Program-made: the position numbers and the translations under genes | In this document: positions 1 through 6,842 of the stretch, piece after piece | Position numbering within the stretch: the stretch's first letter is position 1 | How the letters are laid out: the number at the start of each line of letters is the position of its first letter | The notes under the pieces: model-generated | The model's input: only the letters and a program-made list of their open reading frames with translations | Told to the model about the DNA's origin: nothing | Databases searched by the model: none | Assembly (NCBI GenBank): GCA_013695905.1 | Contig: JACCZQ010000412.1 | Location: forward strand, 1-8,213 | Length of the DNA: 8,213 nucleotides | Reading direction: 5' to 3' | Source of the DNA: Chthoniobacterales bacterium | GTDB lineage: Bacteria; Verrucomicrobiota; Verrucomicrobiia; Chthoniobacterales; UBA10450

Positions 1-585
1 GCCGGCGTGACCGCCTACAACCACAACATCGACACCTCGCCCGAGTACTACCCGGAGATCGTCAGCACCCACACCTTCACCGACCGCCTCAACACCATCG
101 CCGCCGTCCAGGAAAGCGGCATGTCCGTCTGCAGCGGCGGCATCATCGGCATGGGCGAAACGGAAGACGACCGCCTCCGCATGCTCGAGGTCCTGAGCAA
201 CTTCGAGCCGCAGCCCGAGAGCGTCCCGATCAACTGCCTGATGGCCATGCCCGGCACCCCGCTCGCCGATCAGCCACCGGTGGACATCTTCCAGCTGGTG
301 CGCCTCATCGCCGTCACCCGCCTCGCGATTCCAAAGGCGCGGGTGCGCCTCGCTGCCGGCCGCACCCGCCTCACCCGCGAAGGCCAGGCGCTGTGCTTCT
401 TCGCCGGCGCGAACAGCATCTTCTACGGCGACAAACTCCTCACCGCCGAGAACCCCGCCGCCGATGCCGACGTGGCGCTGCTGCGCGAGCTTGGGCTGCA
501 CAACGATCCCCAGTCCTCTCCGGAAATCCCGGAGCCGGCGACAGACGCTCCGCGTGAGCTGATGGCCGCCCCGGCCCAAGTGTAG
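1..585 (+). CDS. bioB: Biotin synthase, C-terminal part (5' end outside window)
   Basis: Radical SAM enzyme of the last step of biotin synthesis; it inserts sulfur into dethiobiotin in the cytoplasm. The reading frame is open from base 1 and encodes 194 residues to the TAG at 583-585. Matches to the family, numbered from the first codon here: YNHNIDTSPE at 6-15 (E. coli Asn153 and Asp155 are Asn9 and Asp11), VCSGGIIGMGET with Cys44 (Cys188 in E. coli, a [2Fe-2S] ligand), ESVPIN, GTPLAD, VRLAAGR with Arg116 (Arg260 in E. coli, the unusual arginine cluster ligand), and AGANSIFYGDKLLT. All the catalytic residues that should lie in this part are intact. The radical SAM CxxxCxxC motif would be upstream of the window. 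The tail after LRELGL is a low-complexity, Pro/Ala-rich extension that I would not expect to be catalytic. The GTG at base 7 is an internal Val, not a start. Family assignment is secure. Confidence 0.97.
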   Translation, partial: AGVTAYNHNIDTSPEYYPEIVSTHTFTDRLNTIAAVQESGMSVCSGGIIGMGETEDDRLRMLEVLSNFEPQPESVPINCLMAMPGTPLADQPPVDIFQLVRLIAVTRLAIPKARVRLAAGRTRLTREGQALCFFAGANSIFYGDKLLTAENPAADADVALLRELGLHNDPQSSPEIPEPATDAPRELMAAPAQV

Positions 586-653
586 TCCTGCACGATCTCC
601 CCGACGAAACAGTCGAACCTCGCGCCCATCACTGAATCTCTTTTCCGTCTGAT

Positions 654-659
654 GGAGGG
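654..659 (+). promoter_or_regulatory. Shine-Dalgarno sequence for the 669 reading frame
   Basis: GGAGGG lies nine bases before the ATG at 669. It is the best ribosome binding site in the window and is the main reason to accept this start and frame over the overlapping frame that begins at 739. Confidence 0.5.
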
Positions 660-668
660 CCCGTCCTC

Positions 669-992
669 ATGATCTATATCGACGCCAGTCTTTATCCGGA
701 CGAGCTGCCGCCGGAGGCGGCCTCGCCGCTGAGCGATCGTGACAAGGCTGAACACATTCATCGCGTCTGCGGGGCTTGGGATTTTGGCCTGCCGCCGGAG
801 CCCGAAACTCTCCGGACCCTGGCCCGATGGACGCCGATCCTGGACACCTTTCCCCTGCCCGGTTCGCTCGCCTATCACACTCTTCGTTTCCTGTTCCAGC
901 TGCCGCCGATCCCCGGCCAGATTCTCGAGACGCCCGCAGAGCGGGCTGACCGGCTCGAAGGCCGCTCCGACCCGGTCAGCGATCGGGTTTAA
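669..992 (+). CDS. Hypothetical protein, 107 residues, orphan
   Basis: I do not recognise this protein. It starts MIYIDASLYPDELPPEAA, is acidic and rich in Pro, Leu and Glu, and has no signal peptide, no membrane segment and no metal- or nucleotide-binding motif. There is a single Cys (in HRVCGAW) and several Trp. The middle (ARWTPILDTFPLPGSLAYHTLRFLFQLPPIPG) is moderately hydrophobic and proline-rich. The ATG at 669 has GGAGGG nine bases upstream, and the frame ends at a TAA at 990-992. It lies between intact bioB, 83 bases upstream, and a bioB remnant that begins about 100 bases downstream, so the neighbours give no functional hint. It could be a real small gene, a fragment of a decayed gene, or a chance frame in GC-rich DNA. 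Overlapping frames at 739-1062 (+) and 423-1049 (-) look like shadows. Confidence 0.5.
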   Translation: MIYIDASLYPDELPPEAASPLSDRDKAEHIHRVCGAWDFGLPPEPETLRTLARWTPILDTFPLPGSLAYHTLRFLFQLPPIPGQILETPAERADRLEGRSDPVSDRV

Positions 993-1093
993 ATCCGCAG
1001 CTCCCGCTCTCGGGGAAACGCCGGGCTGGAGAAGACCGGGAGGTTTCAAACCGGAGACTTGAGAGATTGTGATCTAAAGGGCAAGAAATGCGT

Positions 1094-1300
1094 GCGTCTG
1101 CAGCGGCGGCATCATCGGCATGGGCGAAACCGAGGAGGACCGCCTCCTTCGTGCGCGATGTCCTGAGCAACTTCGCGCCACAACCGGAGAGCGTGCCGAT
1201 CAATTGGCTGGCGCTGCTGCGCGAGCTCGGGCTGCAGACCGAGCACGAGGAACCAGACTCGCGCGAGAGCCGCTACGTCACGGCGGCAGTGGCGGAGTAG
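1094..1300 (+). pseudogene. bioB: Remnant of a second biotin synthase gene
   Basis: Three blocks match the intact bioB at the left edge. Bases 1096-1146 match 127-177 with 3 differences in 51 (CSGGIIGMGETEEDRL). Bases 1160-1210 match 190-240 with 7 differences in 51 (VLSNFAPQPESVPINWL). Bases 1211-1236 match 475-500 with 1 difference in 26 (ALLRELGLQ). Between the first two blocks the copy has 13 bases where bioB has 12, a +1 frameshift. Between the second and third, 234 bases (78 codons, in frame) are missing; that stretch holds the cluster-ligand arginine and the AGANSIFYG motif. The region before CSGG, including the radical SAM core, is absent, and the family Cys/Met after PIN is Trp. The frame after the last block closes at a TAG at 1298-1300 with a tail unlike that of bioB. 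The copy cannot encode an active enzyme. Counts are by hand; the left limit is approximate. Confidence 0.85.
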
Positions 1301-1399
1301 TAAATCCCGCTGCGAGAAGCTTGCGAATTCGAGCGGAATCGATCAGGATCGCGCTTCGCTGCTCCTCCAAGTCAGCCGCTTCGCTATCTCACTTTTCTC

Positions 1400-4300
1400 A
1401 TGACTCGATCCGACCTCCGTCTGCGGAGTATTCCCGCAGTCTCCATAAATGTTTTTTGCGCAGTGTTCCTTGCGCTGGTTTTTGCTTCCGATGTCACGTT
1501 CGCAGCTGACGCTCCAGCAAACCTCGGCCTCGGCTTGCGAAATCTTGTCCAAACGCACCAGAAGAATCGCAGCCAAGCCCGCGTGGAAGCTCGGGAGTCG
1601 GTTGTCGCTCAAGTAGACGAAGCGGAGCGCCTCGTGGTGAACATTCACCTCGACGGAAGCGTGCCAGCGGAAGCTGTCGCCGCGACTCTGCGCGAAATCG
1701 GAGTGGAAATCCTGCACGTCGACACGATCTGGCGAAAGGGCGTCATCTCAGCGCGTCTGTCGCTCGATGTGGCGACAGCGGCAGCCAAGACGCCAGGCGT
1801 GCGAAGCGTTCTGCTGGCTCCGCGGCCGCAGCGGCGCGTCGGCCGCACCACCGCGGAAAGCCGCGTCGTGAACCGCGTGGTGCCGGTGCACACGCCGACC
1901 GTGTTCAGCAACAGCGGCATTCTCGGCAGGGGAATCAGCGTCGGCATCATCTCGGATTCCTATGACTCGGCACCGGGCGTGCCGCGAGCTGAGGTAGCCG
2001 TCCGATCAGGTGATTTGCCTGGCGCCGGCAATCCGAACGGCTACACCCAACCGGTCGTCGTGATTGACGACAACTTCGCGCCGGGGGGTGGTCAAACTGA
2101 CGAAGGACGCGCGATGGCGGAGATCATTCACGATCTCGCGCCGGCGGCGAAGCTGGCGTTCTCGACGGTGCAGGAGACGCAGTCGATCATGGCTTTCAGC
2201 ATCCGAAACCTACGGGCGAATGCCGCCGCCTCCTGCGACATCATCGTTGATGACATCTACTTCTTCGATGAACCATTCTTCTCGGACGGGCAGCTGTCGC
2301 TCGCCGTGGAGGACGTGGTGAATGGAAACACGTTGCCAGGCAAGAAGGTGGCGTATTTCTCCGCGGCGGGAAATTCCGGGAACGCCGGCTACTCGTCGTC
2401 GCTGCGGCTGATTTCGCGGGAGCAAGGATTCCACGCGGCCAGAAATCCAACGCCGAATCGCCCGTCGCTGCGCATGGATGAGGTGCCGCCGGAGCTGTAT
2501 GAGGGAGGGTTTCACAACATCAACGCGACCGGCCCAGCAGATGTAGGCATGCCGCTGACGACGGCGTCGGACTTCGCTTTCCTGGTGTTCCAGTGGAACG
2601 ACCCATTCGACGCGGGCGCCGTGACGACGGATTACAACATGCTGATCTTCGACGGGGATGGTAATTACATCCCGGAATTCAGCGGCATCGACAACAACTT
2701 CGCGACGGATGAGCCGCTGGAGTTCGCGATCATCGGCCCGGATGAGCCGTATTACGTAGTGATCGCTCTTGCTGCGCCCGCGGCGCCCATTGCGCAGGAG
2801 CTGCGGTTCATCTCGCCGATCACCGACCTCGCCGGTCCTTATATTGCCTACGAGGCGAACTCGATGGCAGGTCATGCCACGGCCGCGAGTGCAAATGCGG
2901 TGGGCGCCTACGTTTACAATCAGCTGCCGCAGCGCGATCCGGCGTACAACGCAGAGGGAACTCATCCGCCGCCGCCACCGTATAAGCCGGCGCTGGAAGA
3001 CTTCACCTCGAATGGCGGGGAGCTGGCGTTCTACTTCGACTCAAGGGGCCGGCGGCTTGCTGAGCCGCAGTATCGCCGGAAGCCGGATATGGCCGCAGCC
3101 GACGGCGTGAACACCACCTTTTTCGGCTCCGATTACGATAACGACGGCTTCTCCAATTTCTTCGGTACGAGTGCGGCGGCTCCGAGCGCCGCGGCGGTGG
3201 CAGCGTTGATGCTGGAAGCTGCCGGAGGACCAGGGAAGTTGACGCCAGCGCAAATCCGGGCGCGTTTGCAGGACACTGCGATCCCGCACGACCTGGATCC
3301 ATTCTTCAGCCGCGCAATCGTGACGCGCGGCTCTGCGAAGGTGGAAGTTACGGCACACGGAAATGCGAGCGCTGCCAGCGCCTCCGATCCGAATTTCTTC
3401 ACCGTTACCTTCGCGGGCGCTCCCGGAGAAATGCTCAACCAGGTGCAGATACAGCTCGCCAATGCGGACCTGGTGTTCGACCCGAACGAAGCTTCGGGAT
3501 TTCCGTTCACGGTCGGGCGGAACGTCGGCGCCGTCGTCCCTGTGCCGGTGCTGTCGGCTGATCGCCGGACGCTGACGATCAACTTCGGCGCCACGTTTCA
3601 ACCTGGAGATTCCATCTCCTTCGGCATTGATCGTGACTTCAGCGGCAGCCAGTCGGGCGGGAACTCGGCGGATTTCCTCGCGGGCGCAACCGTGCAGGCT
3701 CGTGTGAATGGCGCCGTCACCCTGTACGCGGCGTTCGGCAATCAGCTGGGGCAGGGCTACACCTTCGCCGACGGCTACGGAATGGTCGATGCGACCAGGG
3801 CAGTGGAGTCGATCCGCGGCGCTCGCACGATTCAATCCGGCACGCCGGTGAACGTCTCTAGCCGAGCGTTCGTCGGCACTGGAGACGAGGTGCTGATCGG
3901 CGGGTTCATTCTGCGCGGCAGCGGAGGCAAGAACGTGATCATCCGCGGTATCGGGCCGTCGCTGACAGGGCTTGGAGTGCCAGCTGCGCTTCAGGATCCG
4001 GTGCTGCAGCTGTTCGACGCGAACGGCACGTTGCTCCAGACAAACGACAACTGGCAGGACGACCCGCAGCAGGCGGGTGAGATCCAACAGCGCGGCTTCG
4101 CACCGTCGGACCCACGAGAGAGCGCCATCTTCCGCAGCGTTGGCGCAGCTTCATTCACGGCGATCCTGCGGGGCAACAACAACACCGTCGGGAACGCGTT
4201 GATCGAGGTTTACGACGTTGATCAGCCCCCGCAGCCGCTTCAGCTCGGCAACATTTCGAGCCGCAGCCTCGTGCAGACCGGCGACAACGTGCTGATCGGC

Positions 4301-4624
4301 GGCTTCATCATCGGCGGGGGCAGACCTGCTGACGTGATCGTTCGCGCGATGGGGCCATCCCTCGCGGCCGCCGGGATTGCAGGGGCTCTGCCCGACCCGT
4401 TCGTCGAGGTTTACGACAGCCAGGGAAACTCGGTCGCGGGCAACGACAATTGGCAGCAGGATTCTAAGCAGGCGATCCAGATTCAGGGTGCTGGTCTCGC
4501 CCCTGATGACAACGTCGAGAGCGCGCTGGCGGTGCGGCTGAACCCTGGCGGCTATACCGCGATCGTGCGCGGAAAGAACAACACGACGGGCGTGGGGCTG
4601 GTGGAGGTTTATAACATCCCTTAA
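1400..4624 (+). CDS. Secreted subtilisin-fold (S8/S53-like) protein with two C-terminal Verrucomicrobia-type repeats
   Basis: Exported 1074-residue protein. Residues 1-35 form a signal peptide: basic start, hydrophobic core at 13-30, probable cleavage after TFA at 33-35. A propeptide-like region follows to about 165. The subtilase core begins with GISVGIISDSYD (nucleophile-side Asp186). Where subtilisins have GHGT...A, this protein has DEGRAMAEIIHDLAP at 234-248, so Glu235 sits at the His position. The oxyanion Asn325 lies in AAGNSGN and the catalytic Ser591 in GTSAAAPSAAAVAALML. An insert of about 200 residues (beta-rich, resembling a PPC-type domain, then PPPPPYKP) separates Asn325 and Ser591. 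A second beta insert (about 648-775) precedes GYGMVDATRAV, which reads as the normal end of the subtilase fold. Two repeats of about 123 residues follow (818-941 and 951-1073). No sorting motif or membrane anchor is visible at the C-terminus. I see no Shine-Dalgarno before the ATG; it is chosen because it directly precedes the signal peptide. Substrate unknown; with Glu for His it could be an S53-like peptidase or an inactive relative. Confidence 0.88.
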   Translation: MTRSDLRLRSIPAVSINVFCAVFLALVFASDVTFAADAPANLGLGLRNLVQTHQKNRSQARVEARESVVAQVDEAERLVVNIHLDGSVPAEAVAATLREIGVEILHVDTIWRKGVISARLSLDVATAAAKTPGVRSVLLAPRPQRRVGRTTAESRVVNRVVPVHTPTVFSNSGILGRGISVGIISDSYDSAPGVPRAEVAVRSGDLPGAGNPNGYTQPVVVIDDNFAPGGGQTDEGRAMAEIIHDLAPAAKLAFSTVQETQSIMAFSIRNLRANAAASCDIIVDDIYFFDEPFFSDGQLSLAVEDVVNGNTLPGKKVAYFSAAGNSGNAGYSSSLRLISREQGFHAARNPTPNRPSLRMDEVPPELYEGGFHNINATGPADVGMPLTTASDFAFLVFQWNDPFDAGAVTTDYNMLIFDGDGNYIPEFSGIDNNFATDEPLEFAIIGPDEPYYVVIALAAPAAPIAQELRFISPITDLAGPYIAYEANSMAGHATAASANAVGAYVYNQLPQRDPAYNAEGTHPPPPPYKPALEDFTSNGGELAFYFDSRGRRLAEPQYRRKPDMAAADGVNTTFFGSDYDNDGFSNFFGTSAAAPSAAAVAALMLEAAGGPGKLTPAQIRARLQDTAIPHDLDPFFSRAIVTRGSAKVEVTAHGNASAASASDPNFFTVTFAGAPGEMLNQVQIQLANADLVFDPNEASGFPFTVGRNVGAVVPVPVLSADRRTLTINFGATFQPGDSISFGIDRDFSGSQSGGNSADFLAGATVQARVNGAVTLYAAFGNQLGQGYTFADGYGMVDATRAVESIRGARTIQSGTPVNVSSRAFVGTGDEVLIGGFILRGSGGKNVIIRGIGPSLTGLGVPAALQDPVLQLFDANGTLLQTNDNWQDDPQQAGEIQQRGFAPSDPRESAIFRSVGAASFTAILRGNNNTVGNALIEVYDVDQPPQPLQLGNISSRSLVQTGDNVLIGGFIIGGGRPADVIVRAMGPSLAAAGIAGALPDPFVEVYDSQGNSVAGNDNWQQDSKQAIQIQGAGLAPDDNVESALAVRLNPGGYTAIVRGKNNTTGVGLVEVYNIP

Positions 4625-4686
4625 GGACGTTTGATTCTCGCGCCTGCTTTAGTTCAGGATTGACGCTGACAGCTTTCAGTCATTAC

Positions 4687-5250
4687 ATGACACGTATGAA
4701 AACTCTGCTCGGCTGCCTGCTTTGCCTCATGCTTGGAACCGCACAGAGCTTCGCGCTGAAAGGCGGCCCCGGTTTCGGCACCGGCCGTGTGACGACGACG
4801 GGTATTTACGCCGGTGTTTTGACGCCGGGTCCGTTATCCCCGGGCGCGAATTCGATCGGGCTGTTCAGCCTCACGATTCCGCGGAGCGGTCTCGGAACCG
4901 GGGAGGTCGTGATCTTCACCGCCGGACAGACGTACATCGGTACGATTCGCGGGACGGCCGACCCCGATAGCTCCCGGCTCACCGCGCAGCTCGATGCTAG
5001 CTTTCCCTTTACGCAGGTCGTTCAAACCGGCTCCACTGCCACAGGGCAGCCGACATTCACCGTCCTTACAGTATCGGCAAGAGCGGCCGGCAGAATCGAA
5101 GGCCGGATCACTGCCAATCGCAACGTCTTCAGCACCGCTGCAGCGCGGCTGACCGGGGAGGCAAACGTGCAATTCTCGTTGACCGTGAATAATCCATTCA
5201 CGCAAATCGGCTACCTCGTGATCGGTTTTAAGCAGCTCGAGGTTAGCTGA
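4687..5250 (+). CDS. Signal-peptide protein of unknown function, Gly/Thr-rich and probably beta-structured
   Basis: I cannot assign a family. From the ATG at 4687 the product has 187 residues. It opens MTRMKTLLGCLLCLMLGTAQSFA, a typical signal peptide with likely cleavage after Ala23 (SFA). LLGC at 7-10 looks like a lipobox but would leave too short a hydrophobic stretch, so secretion by signal peptidase I is more likely. The mature part has no Cys. It begins GGPGFGTGRVTTTGIYAGVL and alternates Thr/Val/Ile with Gly, as in extracellular beta-proteins. A TTG at 4660 and an ATG at 4696 are alternative starts; the TTG would place an odd leader before the signal peptide. No Shine-Dalgarno is visible for any of them. 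The gene lies 62 bases after the subtilase gene, and its stop overlaps the start of the pseudopilin gene by one base, which suggests joint expression with an export-related function. Confidence 0.75.
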   Translation: MTRMKTLLGCLLCLMLGTAQSFALKGGPGFGTGRVTTTGIYAGVLTPGPLSPGANSIGLFSLTIPRSGLGTGEVVIFTAGQTYIGTIRGTADPDSSRLTAQLDASFPFTQVVQTGSTATGQPTFTVLTVSARAAGRIEGRITANRNVFSTAAARLTGEANVQFSLTVNNPFTQIGYLVIGFKQLEVS

Positions 5251-5795
5251 TGCCCCGTGAGCGGCTGCCGACGGTCGCGTTCACATTGTTGGAACTGGCG
5301 ACGGTGGTGGTGGTGGTCTCCATCATTGCTGTGCTCATGATTGCGGCCGTGGCGAAGCTCCGCCAGCGGGCGCAACGGGTGCAATGCACCGGCAATCTTC
5401 GATCCCTGCATGTAGCAGCTGCACTCGCTGTGCAGGAGGAGGGCATGTGGCCACAGGTTGCCATCTCTGCGGCCGATGATGCGTCAGCTCAGGAATACGC
5501 ACGCGCTTGGATCGATGCGCTGAGGCCACACGGCGGGAACGAAAAGACTTGGATTTGCCCTACGATGCAGAATGAACTCGGCAACCCTGATTACCTCGAC
5601 GGGGCCAACGTTCGCGTCGACTATATCGGCATGAGTTTTGATGATAAGTCAACAACTCCGCACAATTGGCCACGACATCCATGGTTCCTCGAACGAGGGA
5701 ATATGCACGGGAATGGGAATCTCGTGATCTTTACCGATGGCAGCGTCAGCGATCTAAAGAGCATCGCTGCGCAAGCTAAAGAGCCGCAACGTTGA
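5250..5795 (+). CDS. Type II secretion/type IV pilin-like pseudopilin with H-X9-DG tail
   Basis: Small inner-membrane pseudopilin of 181 residues. The N-terminus has a short leader followed by FTLLEL and a run of hydrophobic residues (about 11-34), the class III prepilin signal processed and methylated by a prepilin peptidase; Glu15 is the conserved Glu+5. The residue before the cleavage site is Ala10 instead of the usual Gly. CTGNLRSL at 46-53 matches the C-x-NLR-L motif that follows the transmembrane helix in pseudopilin-like proteins of Verrucomicrobia and Planctomycetes. WICP at 101-104 and the exact H-X9-DG spacing at His153 to Asp163-Gly164 are further marks of that group. The group often has longer proteins, so this one is compact. 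The start codon overlaps the upstream stop (TGATG) and GAGG lies seven bases before it inside the preceding gene, which points to translational coupling. The role is presumably in a secretion or fibre apparatus encoded elsewhere; this is inference. Confidence 0.88.
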   Translation: MPRERLPTVAFTLLELATVVVVVSIIAVLMIAAVAKLRQRAQRVQCTGNLRSLHVAAALAVQEEGMWPQVAISAADDASAQEYARAWIDALRPHGGNEKTWICPTMQNELGNPDYLDGANVRVDYIGMSFDDKSTTPHNWPRHPWFLERGNMHGNGNLVIFTDGSVSDLKSIAAQAKEPQR

Positions 5796-5802
5796 TATAA
5801 CT

Positions 5803-5832
5803 GAGCTGTAGCGGGCGACGCGGCAGCTGCTC
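5803..5832. terminator. Possible bidirectional terminator hairpin between convergent genes
   Basis: The 38-base gap between the pseudopilin stop and the pyrD stop can fold as GCTG-TA-GCG, loop GGCGA, CGC-GG-CAGC (5805-5827), with a possible bulged extension of GA with TC outside. The stem is GC-rich and sits exactly where two convergent transcripts would end, but there is no T-run on either strand, so it is not a textbook intrinsic terminator. It may only stall or stabilise the transcript ends. Confidence 0.3.
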
Positions 5833-5833
5833 T

Positions 5834-6838
5834 TCAGCCGACGATGACCCGGAGAAGCTCCGGCCCCCGATATACGTAGCCGGTATAGACCTGCAGCAGG
5901 TTTGCGCCGGCGGCGAACTTCTCCTGCGCGGTCGCTGCATCGATGATGCCGCCGACGCCGATGATCGGCAGCTTCGTTCGCTCGCGAATGGCGCGGACGA
6001 AGCTGGTTGATTTCTCCCGCAGGGGCGCGCCGCTCAAACCGCCGGTCTGGTCCTGGTCGGCAGGAACAGCGGAATGATCGACGGTGGTATTTGTCGCCAC
6101 CAACCCCGCGATGTCGTGTGCTTCGCACACGTCAATGATCTCCTCCAGATCCCCCGGTAGCAGATCCGGCGCGATCTTGAGCAGGATCGGTTTCCCGGTG
6201 CTGTTCGCCTCACGAATACAACGAAGCAACGAGGTGAGCGCCACCTGCGTCTGCAGGTCGCGCAGGCCGGGGGTGTTCGGCGAGCTGACATTCAGCACGA
6301 TGTAATCGGCGAATTCGCTCAGCTGCCGGAACGAGTAGAGATAATCTTGCGGCGCTTCTTCCAGCGGCGTGACTTTCGATTTCCCGACGTTGATGCCGAC
6401 GGGGATGGAGGGCCAGCGGCCGCCCGCCTTCAACCGCCCGAGCCGCGCGGCGACGGCCTCGGCGCCGTCGTTGTTAAAGCCGAGGCGATTGATCAGCGCC
6501 TGCTGCTCCGGGAAGCGGAAGATGCGCGGTTTGGGATTGCCTGGCTGCGCGCGTGCAGTAACGGTGCCGATCTCGACGAAGCCGAAGCCAAGCGCTTCCC
6601 AGGCTGGTAACGCGACGCCGTTTTTGTCGAAGCCGGCGGCGAGGCCAATCGGATTTCGGAATGTTAATCCGAAGGCGCGGGTCGGTTGCTCCGGCGGTTG
6701 GAAGCGTCGCAAGGGGGCGAGCAGAGCGGGTGAGGCGGATGCAGCGCGCAGGCAGGCGAGCGCGAGGTGGTGCGCTGTCTCTGGACCGAGCGAGAAGAGC
6801 AGCGGCCGAACGAGGCGCGTGTAAAGGTCAACAGCCAT
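5834..6838 (-). CDS. pyrD: Dihydroorotate dehydrogenase (quinone), class 2
   Basis: Fourth step of pyrimidine synthesis: FMN-dependent oxidation of dihydroorotate to orotate with electrons passed to membrane quinone. The protein has 334 residues, normal for class 2. The N-terminal amphipathic part (1-45, MAVDLYTRLVRPLLFSLGPETAHHLALACL) is the membrane and quinone-tunnel extension that separates class 2 from the soluble class 1 enzymes. Conserved motifs include NPIGLAAGFDKNG (62-74), FVEIGTVT (87-94), NRLGFNN (117-123), NVSSPNTPGLR (183-193) with catalytic Ser186, KIAPD (221-225), ATNTT (248-252), and IIGVGGI plus LLQVYTGYVY for FMN phosphate binding near the end. All expected active-site residues are present. 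The ATG at 6838 fits the start of the family; upstream on this strand I see no Shine-Dalgarno at normal spacing, only GGAG 16 bases away in a hairpin loop. It lies 63 bases downstream of mnmE and may be co-transcribed with it. Confidence 0.97.
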   Translation of the reverse strand: MAVDLYTRLVRPLLFSLGPETAHHLALACLRAASASPALLAPLRRFQPPEQPTRAFGLTFRNPIGLAAGFDKNGVALPAWEALGFGFVEIGTVTARAQPGNPKPRIFRFPEQQALINRLGFNNDGAEAVAARLGRLKAGGRWPSIPVGINVGKSKVTPLEEAPQDYLYSFRQLSEFADYIVLNVSSPNTPGLRDLQTQVALTSLLRCIREANSTGKPILLKIAPDLLPGDLEEIIDVCEAHDIAGLVATNTTVDHSAVPADQDQTGGLSGAPLREKSTSFVRAIRERTKLPIIGVGGIIDAATAQEKFAAGANLLQVYTGYVYRGPELLRVIVG

Positions 6839-6842
6839 GAAT

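Noticed and set aside
423..1049. 208-residue open frame on the - strand across the end of bioB and the 669 gene
   Set aside because: It overlaps the certain bioB coding region in antisense, and its composition is that of a shadow frame.
739..1062. Alternative 107-residue + strand frame overlapping 669-992
   Set aside because: It has no ribosome binding site and is Ser/Arg/Pro-rich; the 669 frame has GGAGGG at good spacing.
1030..1065. GGTTTCAAACC palindrome with CCGG flanks
   Set aside because: The loop would be a single base, so it cannot fold as a hairpin, and I see no second copy in the window.
1321..1349. Possible promoter (TTGCGA, 17 bases, CAGGAT) before the subtilase gene
   Set aside because: The -10 element matches the consensus at only three of six positions, which is no better than chance in this sequence.
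2210..2965. 251-residue open frame on the - strand inside the subtilase gene
   Set aside because: Same reasoning: an Arg- and Val-rich shadow with no motif and no ribosome binding site that I could see.
3041..4087. 348-residue open frame on the - strand inside the subtilase gene
   Set aside because: It is antisense to a gene with a clear signal peptide, protease motifs and repeats. The translation is Arg/His-rich and unlike any family I know.
4660..4686. TTG start giving a 196-residue form of the small secreted protein
   Set aside because: It would put nine extra residues before a complete signal peptide that starts naturally at 4687 or 4696.
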